Source: Eutypa lata (Eukaryota > Ascomycota > Sordariomycetes > Xylariales > Diatrypaceae). Taken from it: a stretch of DNA of 64,000 nt. The notes below the pieces were generated by a model, which had not been told where the DNA came from, made no database searches, and saw only the letters and a list, made by a program, of their open reading frames with translations. Below are positions 58,022 through 64,000 of the stretch, one piece after another. The stretch covers positions 1,736,001 to 1,800,000 of the forward strand of contig JAKULF010000009.1 of the NCBI GenBank assembly GCA_022661535.1, read 5' to 3'. How positions within the stretch are numbered: the stretch's first letter is position 1; the number at the start of each line of letters is the position of its first letter. The position numbers and the translations under genes were made by a program.

Positions 58022-59020
58022 TCAGACATGCTGCTTCCAAGCTCTCTCACACCAATTCCAAAATTCTGTAGCTTTCCCTTCAGACGCAGCTTGTAACACA
58101 TCCGGACGCGCAACCGGCCGAATGCGCCCCCACGGCCAGATGTAGGTCCCATTGTTACCCTCCCCAATATCCGGGGAGAAGCCGGCAAACAGCATAGTGT
58201 ACGCGCCGTACCTGGCTTCGTGCATGACGAAGACCCTCAGGAACGTAGCGAAGAGCCAGTACTCGTTGGCGTAGATGTTGGTCCAGACGTTGCCGGGGTT
58301 CTGGCACACGCTCACGATACCGTCCCGGCCCCACCGCCGGGCCCCCTCGACCGCCAGGAAGTAGTTCCCCGCCTTCGACGCCGCGTACTCCTGGTACAGC
58401 GTCGTAGGGGGCCTCTCGATGCGCGCGAAATCAACGCCACCCTCCGGCGCATTCATGTCGATCTGCACGGAGCCGGTCCAGATCACGCGCACGCTACCGC
58501 GACTACTACTACTACTACTACTAGTAGATTTGGCCGTGGCCTGGAGCAGGGGTAGAAGCTCCTCGGTGAAGAGGAGCGGAGCGACGCAGTGGGTGCCGAC
58601 GTGGGCATCTATGCCCTGCTTGGTGGTGCTGCCCCGCGGAAACCCGGACCCGGCGTTGTTCCACAGGATGTCGAGCCGTGTCTCCTGGGCGGCAAACAAG
58701 GCCGCTGCAGGCTTGACCGTTGTCAGGTCCGCTAGGTCTAGGTGGAGCGCCTTGAGGATGGCAGGCGTCTCTGGTGCTGGCGAAACGCAGGTGGTGATGT
58801 CCTCAATGGCGGCTTGGATCTTGGGCGGCGATCGGCTGGCGAGGTAGATGGTAGCACCCGTGGGATAGAGTAACTTGACTAGCTCGAGGCCGACACCCGA
58901 GTTGGCGCCGGTGATGATGAACACTCGGTCTACCTGGCTGCCAGGCTTGACATCTTTCTCAGTGAAGGTAGGTTTCGGCGGAAAGTACTGTTCCCAGAGG
59001 GCTGAGAATGAGGATACCAT
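58022..59020 (-). CDS. Short-chain dehydrogenase, light-dependent-reductase-like SDR
   Basis: Single-exon frame of 332 aa; first Met precedes the conserved start (FSALWEQYFPPKPTFTEKDV). SDR features: VFIITGANSGVGLELVKLLY (TGxxxGxG), LASRSP, WNNAGSG (NNAG), the Ser in VIWTGSVQ, and YAASK (YxxxK). The form with an N-terminal FxPPKPxFTE leader and WNNAG is common among fungal SDRs near secondary-metabolism or catabolic genes. An (AGT)n run at 58501-58526 encodes a Ser stretch before strand five and probably varies between strains. It is an NAD(P)-dependent oxidoreductase of unknown substrate; the later NPGNVWTNIYANEYW block is complete. Confidence 0.9.
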   Translation of the reverse strand: MVSSFSALWEQYFPPKPTFTEKDVKPGSQVDRVFIITGANSGVGLELVKLLYPTGATIYLASRSPPKIQAAIEDITTCVSPAPETPAILKALHLDLADLTTVKPAAALFAAQETRLDILWNNAGSGFPRGSTTKQGIDAHVGTHCVAPLLFTEELLPLLQATAKSTSSSSSSSRGSVRVIWTGSVQIDMNAPEGGVDFARIERPPTTLYQEYAASKAGNYFLAVEGARRWGRDGIVSVCQNPGNVWTNIYANEYWLFATFLRVFVMHEARYGAYTMLFAGFSPDIGEGNNGTYIWPWGRIRPVARPDVLQAASEGKATEFWNWCERAWKQHV

Positions 59021-60732
59021 GACGGGTAATGGTATACCTAATGAACTGAAGCTTTCTTCACTTCTCAGGCAAATGTGTTTTTGAAGGGAAAATTCTTGAC
59101 ATATAGCGATCCGGGATTTGCCAGCTATTTCAAAGACATGATTTATCTATAGGTTATTGAGGCTTAGGCTTACTATATATGTATAGATGTCAGCATTTAG
59201 TTATGTGTAGAGAGGTAACTAAGATCTCACATGTTCTGAACGATAGTAGACCAGTCATCCCCGCAATCTAACTATATGGGATTAGCTTAAAGTAGGCATC
59301 GTATTGGTAGCAAATCATCATCGAAGTAGCTTGTTGTTGTTGATCGATATGATTTCTGCATGTTTTTGAAAAAAAATGGCGGCCAGGTAAACAACGCCAA
59401 TTAAGCTAAATAATAGCTTATGAGCACCAACACAACACTAGGAAGCTCTTGGCTCACTATATAAACCCAACCCACTCCACCACGGTTAGGCCGTATGGTC
59501 TTCTGAGAGCTGCTTAAAATGTATCATACCAACTCACCAACGATGATAGGTATGGAAGTGACTATTGTTAACTACATCCGTTGTCCACTAAGAACCGCTT
59601 AAGATGTGCTTTATATTCCAATTAGTTGCCATAAATAAACTTTTTAGTTTTATATAAAACTCCCTGTAAGAAGGACACCCTTTACAGGAAACACATCAGC
59701 ACTTCCAGGGGCTCACGGGCGATAATGCCCGTATCGGAAGCGGTCTTCTTATATATAATTCATGAAATCATTTTGGGAGTCCATTCGGAGACGATAGTCC
59801 TTCATAGAGCAACGGTTTCTAACAGGCGCCTTTTCTTAGTATCTTAGGCGTAAGTTCCAATACCGCGTCTTTCGTAGGTGTTGGTGCCTTTTATTCGAAG
59901 CTTAGTTGCAAAAGCTAACTTACCGAGAGGAGTCGGACGCGAATTGGAGATTCGAGATCAAATGCGAGACTTGCTTCCTGGACTAGCAGTGAAGACCTTT
60001 CCTGGGACATATCCCATTTCACCTGTTAGCTATTAATGTGTAGGGAAATAGCGCAACTCTATGGATGCTATTGTCAGATTTCTCAACGTCAAACCACCGG
60101 ACCTAGATGCCGGTTTAAGGAAGGAATCAACGGATCTTATTGTAAAGCATAACTTTCCCTGAGCCACAAGTAACATACAATAGAATAAATGATAAAGATT
60201 AGAGTATAACAACATTATTAAACTGTAATTACTATATACTAGGGTAATGAACCCGGAAGATAGAATCGAGAGATACATTAGACACTATACTCAGCGGAAG
60301 ACATGAGCTGTAATGTTCCAATTAGGCAAATACGGACTTCTTTTCATATATGTTAGGTAATTCTGATTACAACACCATGGATGAATATGCATTACCCGGC
60401 GTGTCCCGACTTCCAAGAGATGTGGGGTAGCGCATACTCAATCATACAAAGCAAGTAGGGATGCAAGACAACCAATGCAAAGGCTCGTTACACTTAGCCG
60501 AGTCTAGACCTTCACATTTATGCCTGCCGTCACTATGAGGATTAGCTAGGAGACGGAATCTGTAGATTACTTCACATTCTGAAAAACGCGGCAGTTTTTC
60601 TACTTATAGCAGCCCTATATTTATTGACATTCTGAGACTTCAAAAAAGAGTTGCTATCTTCTAAATCAAACCTGACTAGAAATTTTTGAAATACGCATAG
60701 GGAGAGTTGTTAACATTATACAACCTCTCGAA
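59021..60732. other. Intergenic between divergent genes
   Basis: Shared upstream region of the SDR (minus) and the hydrolase (plus). AT-rich, with a small hairpin TAAGCTAAATAATAGCTTA at 59403-59421. No coding frame is supported. Confidence 0.6.
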
Positions 60733-62001
60733 ATGTTACCAGGTGGTAATACGTTACTAGCACTGCTGGTATTCCTGGCCGGGAGCATTGCAGCTCCGGA
60801 GAAACGTCAGGAACCACGACAGCCCATCATGCTCGACCGATCTGGCGGCTTCGTTGTCGGAGGGAAGACCATCGAGAGCCCTACGTTCCCAGGAAGTATG
60901 AAATTTCCAAGTCTTTCTTTTTTGTGTAGTTTTAATGTTTGAAGGAGAAATGGCCGACTCGAGAGACGGGGAAGAATTCCCTTGCAGCTCCCTTGCCTTG
61001 GTAAACTGTATATGAAGAAGCAACTGCTAACCCTAGATGTGGCAGTGACGCTGTCCTGCGACCACGGCTACATGGAATACTTCATCCCGTGGCGCCCGCG
61101 CCGGACCGGCATCGTCATGTGGCACAGCTCCAGCACGCAGGTGTGGCAGAACCGGTGGGACGGCGGCGAGGGCTACAAGGACATGTTTCTGCGCCGCGAC
61201 TACCCGGTGTACCTGTGGGACGGCCCGCGGGTCGGGCGCGCCAACTGGGCCTGCGAGCCCTCCACCTACACCCCCTCGTACCGCGACCAGGGCAACTTCG
61301 TGGCCTGGAACTTCGGGCCCGAGTTCGGCTCCTTCTGGCCGGGCGTGCAGTTCCCCACCGACGACGAGGAGGCCTGGCGGCAGGCCACCAGCTCGCGCTA
61401 CGTCGAGATCGACACCGTCGAGAACGTCCACATGCAGGCGCAGGCTGCGGCCGTCGCCGCGGACGACGGCCGCTTGGGCGAGAGTGTCGTGCTGCTCGGG
61501 AACTCGGCGAGTGGGTTGCGCGCCCAGCTGGCCGCCATCAAGAGCAACTCGAGTGCCATACAGGCGGTCGTCGCGTACGAGAGCTACGGGTGCGTGTTTC
61601 CCGACAACGCGAACCTCACGGGCATTTACCCCGGCTTTCCCGGTACCCCGGGCCCGAGCTCTAATGGTACGACACCCCCTATTAGTGCACCGTTCGGGCC
61701 ATTCTTCGTGACACCAGAGGAGTTCAAGAAGCTGGCGCAGCTCAAGGCTGTGCAATTCGTGTGGGGTGACCACAGGGATGAGTCGTTCCCGATGCTGCGA
61801 CAGACCCGTCAGGCCGCGGCCCTGATCAATGCGTACGGCGGGAATGCATCGCTGTTCTTCCTGGCTAAAGATGCAGGGCTCGAGGGTAGTACGCATAGTG
61901 CGTTTGCGGATATGGATAACGATAAGGTGGCTGCGCTTTTGGACGATTTCCTCGTAGAGAATGGTCTGGATGGGTACGACGACGATGAAGACGAGCGTTA
62001 G
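60733..62001 (+). CDS. Secreted alpha/beta hydrolase
   Basis: Predicted join of 60733..60895 and 61037..62001, 375 aa. The first residues form a signal peptide (LLALLVFLAGSIAA, then PEKRQ), so the protein is likely exported. The 141-bp intron has GTATGA donor, GCTAAC branch and CCCTAG acceptor and joins PG to NVAVTLSCDHGYMEYFI in phase. Family-typical blocks follow: TGIVMWHSSSTQVWQNRWDG, FLRRDYPVYLWDGPRVGRAN and QGNFVAWNFGPEF. The probable nucleophile is S211 in LLGNSASGL, a variant of GxSxG; D299 in WGDHRDE and H341 in GSTHSAF could complete the triad. Esterase-like activity on a small ester is inferred; the substrate is unknown. Exon 2 is strongly GC-rich. It converges on the permease gene 450 bp away. 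Confidence 0.88.
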
Positions 62002-62450
62002 GGATGAGATGAGAATATGATAGGATGGCGTGATTGTGTACTAGTGCGTTGTTAATTGTTTGTTTGCCGTCCCGTTTTGAATCCCGTACCTGTCATTTGA
62101 GACTTGTACACTGGATTGAGAATTTTGAATACCCAACGATCGTCCGCAAGTGTATGTGATGTATTCCGCTATCTCTTTTGTACAGTTGTGAAGCTTTAGT
62201 TGGCTTTGTGATATGAATTGGATATCAAACCCACGCACTTCATAGGCAGCGCCTACTTAGTAGACGTCAAGACCATTCTTGAGGTGGGAGAAGCGATAAT
62301 GTACAATGTTAACCATGCAACAGAATTCACCCAAATAGGTTTGCCAACGCTCTATAAAATTGTTCCTTATCCAAGAAGTATGTTCTAGTATATACAACGA
62401 ATACTCGACAATATCCCCAATATCCCATCTAAATCTACAATGCCATCATG
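62002..62450. other. Short intergenic between converging genes
   Basis: 3' flanks of the hydrolase and permease genes; AT-rich, nothing further seen. Confidence 0.65.
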
Positions 62451-64000
62451 CTAAACCTTAACACCATTCATATCTTCTGCTTTAGAATCCGTATCCTTGT
62501 GAGCAGCAGCTTCCGGATCCTGGGCGTTGACAACCCCGACGACACGGGTAGAGAGCTCCGCCTGTGGGGGCCCCGTGAAGTGCTTCCGGCCCCAAACGAA
62601 GTACCAAATCATGCTGATCGACGCGAACCCGGCAAACACGGCGGAAGCGTAGTTCATACTGGACGCGTCCAGGCCGTCCAGGGTCGTCGGCATGCAGAAC
62701 AGGAAGATGGACAGGAGGATCCAGCACAGGGTCGTGATGTTGACGACGAAGCCGATCTTGCCGAGCGAGTACGACGCGTACTTGACGTCCTTGCGGCCGC
62801 GGAGCACGGATACCAGGATCGGCAGCCCGTACGACGTCGCGAGGCAGATGGTCGCCACGCCCGTGAAACTGCTGAAGGCCGCCGTCGAGCCGAAGTAGAT
62901 CAGCCCGAGGAGGCAATCCACTGCGAAGGAGAGCGTTAGACCCCAGAGAGGAATTTCGAATCGCTTGTCGACCCTGCTCCATAGCCCGGAGCCGGGGATG
63001 GCCCCGTCGCGCGCGAAAGCGTACGTGCAGCGGCTGGAAGCGGTCAGTGCTCCGACGCCGGCGAATAACCAAATCCCCAGGATCAGGAATAGCAGCCCAA
63101 AGCCGCCGCCCGCGCTGCCGGTGGCGTTCTTAAAGATGAGACCAACTGGCTGGCCGCTCGAGACACTGAGCAGCTCTTGAACATCCGGGAGCACGAATAG
63201 GATGGGTATGATGTAGAGCAAGCCGGTAACACCAGCAGCGACTACCGAAAGCACCATCGCCCTGGGGACTTCCCGCTCTGGTGTCTGGACTTCCTCGCAC
63301 ATGGACGCGACCATTCCGTAGCCCGTCAGCACGTAGGCAGGCTGCAGCAAGCCGACGAAGAAAGACCATCCAGACGGCCATCCCGAACCCGAGGCATCGT
63401 AGTGCGCGAAGACGAACTCGCCGCTCCGTCGCGTATCGGCCATGACCAGAACGGTGACCAGGATGATGATGACGGAGGCGCCGGTCCAGTAAATGCAGAC
63501 GGTGTTGATGAGGTCGAGATACCGAGACCCGAAGATATTGATCAGGTAACACAGGATCATCACCGCCCAGAACATGAGGACAGTCTGCCAGGCGGTGGCG
63601 ACGAACTCCTCGTCCCACAGCGAGATGGCGCTGAGGATGAGCTGGGCGCCTCCGAAATTGATGGACAGCGTGACGGTCCAGTTGCCGACGAGGGTCAGCC
63701 ACCCGGTGATCCAGCTCGTGATGGGGGCCCAGCGCGGCGTCGACAGCAGCGCCGACCAGTAGTAGACGCCCCCCGCGGTCGGGTAGACGGAGCAGATCTC
63801 GGCCAGCGACGCGGCGATGGCCACCGAGAGCAGCGACAGCAGCACCCACCCCCACAGCACCGTCACCGACTCCCCGTTCGCCAGCGAGAACGCGAACGTC
63901 GTGCTCAGGCCGTACGGCACCGCCATGATGGCGAACGACAGGCCCAGAACCGATATCATGCTCAAGCTACGCGGCAACTCCGCCTTGTACCCCATGCGCG
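62451..64000 (-). CDS. Amino acid/choline/GABA permease (APC family), 5'-truncated by window
   Basis: Open frame from the window end to the stop at 62451; at least 515 aa are visible. The gene starts outside: the visible Met at 63995 belongs to the conserved block (R)MGYKAELPRSLSMISVLGLS that normally follows 20-50 N-terminal residues. The rest has the amino-acid/choline transporter (ACT, GABA-permease-like) pattern of about twelve membrane segments: GESVTVLWGWVLLSLLSVAI, CSVYPTAGGVYYWSALLSTP, WITGWLTLVGNWTVTLSINF and EEVQTPEREVPRAMVLSVVA, the conserved loop. It ends in a hydrophilic tail (AQDPEAAAHKDTDSKAEDMN). It would import amino acids, GABA or choline at the plasma membrane; the substrate cannot be assigned. 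No intron is evident in the visible part. The GC-rich coding region is similar to that of the adjacent hydrolase. Confidence 0.9.
   Translation of the reverse strand, partial: RMGYKAELPRSLSMISVLGLSFAIMAVPYGLSTTFAFSLANGESVTVLWGWVLLSLLSVAIAASLAEICSVYPTAGGVYYWSALLSTPRWAPITSWITGWLTLVGNWTVTLSINFGGAQLILSAISLWDEEFVATAWQTVLMFWAVMILCYLINIFGSRYLDLINTVCIYWTGASVIIILVTVLVMADTRRSGEFVFAHYDASGSGWPSGWSFFVGLLQPAYVLTGYGMVASMCEEVQTPEREVPRAMVLSVVAAGVTGLLYIIPILFVLPDVQELLSVSSGQPVGLIFKNATGSAGGGFGLLFLILGIWLFAGVGALTASSRCTYAFARDGAIPGSGLWSRVDKRFEIPLWGLTLSFAVDCLLGLIYFGSTAAFSSFTGVATICLATSYGLPILVSVLRGRKDVKYASYSLGKIGFVVNITTLCWILLSIFLFCMPTTLDGLDASSMNYASAVFAGFASISMIWYFVWGRKHFTGPPQAELSTRVVGVVNAQDPEAAAHKDTDSKAEDMNGVKV

Noticed and set aside
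61033..61896. 287-codon minus-strand frame opposite the hydrolase
   Set aside because: Val/Ala/Gly/Arg-rich shadow of the GC-rich coding exon; the plus strand has the signal peptide, intron and family motifs.

Overview
The window is nuclear DNA of a filamentous ascomycete (Pezizomycotina, most likely a Sordariomycete; the order cannot be fixed from the sequence alone). Reasons: short introns (about 50-190 bp) with GTRNGT donors and CTAAC/CTGAC-like branch sites 10-25 bases before the acceptor, long Ser/Pro/Gln-rich protein tails, and fungal families such as Iml1, a Fungal_trans_2-like regulator without an N-terminal zinc cluster, and the secreted fungal-type alpha/beta hydrolase. No rRNA or CRISPR was found, and no tRNA was recognised by eye.

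Layout. 1-3.0 kb: gene-poor AT-rich DNA with two old MITE-like copies. 3.0-4.4 kb: inositol polyphosphate multikinase (Arg82 type, 2 exons). 5.2-6.3 kb: a kinase-like pseudogene on the minus strand, broken by many frameshifts. 6.8-8.7 kb: Clp1, the RNA 3'-end processing factor (3 exons). 8.7-14.8 kb: gene desert with a 93-bp tandem repeat split by a MITE. 14.8-16.9 kb: vacuolar CAX-type Ca2+/H+ exchanger with a probable 6-nt microexon. 19.2-21.2 kb: inverted and tandem repeats, then a C2H2 zinc-finger gene. 22.0-26.0 kb: a short-chain reductase (SDR) and a five-block regulator-like gene, both minus. 27.4-31.0 kb: a folliculin-interacting protein (FNIP/Lst4) family gene. 31.0-41.5 kb: a second desert with microsatellites and the best-preserved MITE. 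41.5-43.1 kb: Zrc1-type zinc transporter. 45.6-46.7 kb: a second SDR. 47.2-53.0 kb: the 1933-aa GATOR1/SEACIT subunit Iml1. 54.2-64.0 kb: a denser block with a hypothetical protein, a single-pass membrane protein with a doubtful 5' end, a third SDR, a secreted alpha/beta hydrolase and an APC-type permease cut by the window end.

How the genes relate. Most are housekeeping genes that do not form an operon-like unit. Two TORC1 nutrient-signalling components (FNIP/Lst4-like and Iml1) lie about 16 kb apart, and IPMK, which has also been tied to nutrient signalling, is in the same window; this may be chance. CAX and Zrc1 homologues both serve vacuolar cation storage. The SDR, hydrolase and permease at the right end could be a small catabolic group, but nothing in the sequence proves it.

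The most novel material is non-genic or broken: a MITE family with 15-19 bp TIRs and apparent 5-bp target duplications, one copy inserted into a tandem array that preserves the empty-site sequence; the kinase-like pseudogene readable from start to stop across at least seven frame changes; and the CAX microexon. I did not find convincing evidence of a wholly new multi-gene system.
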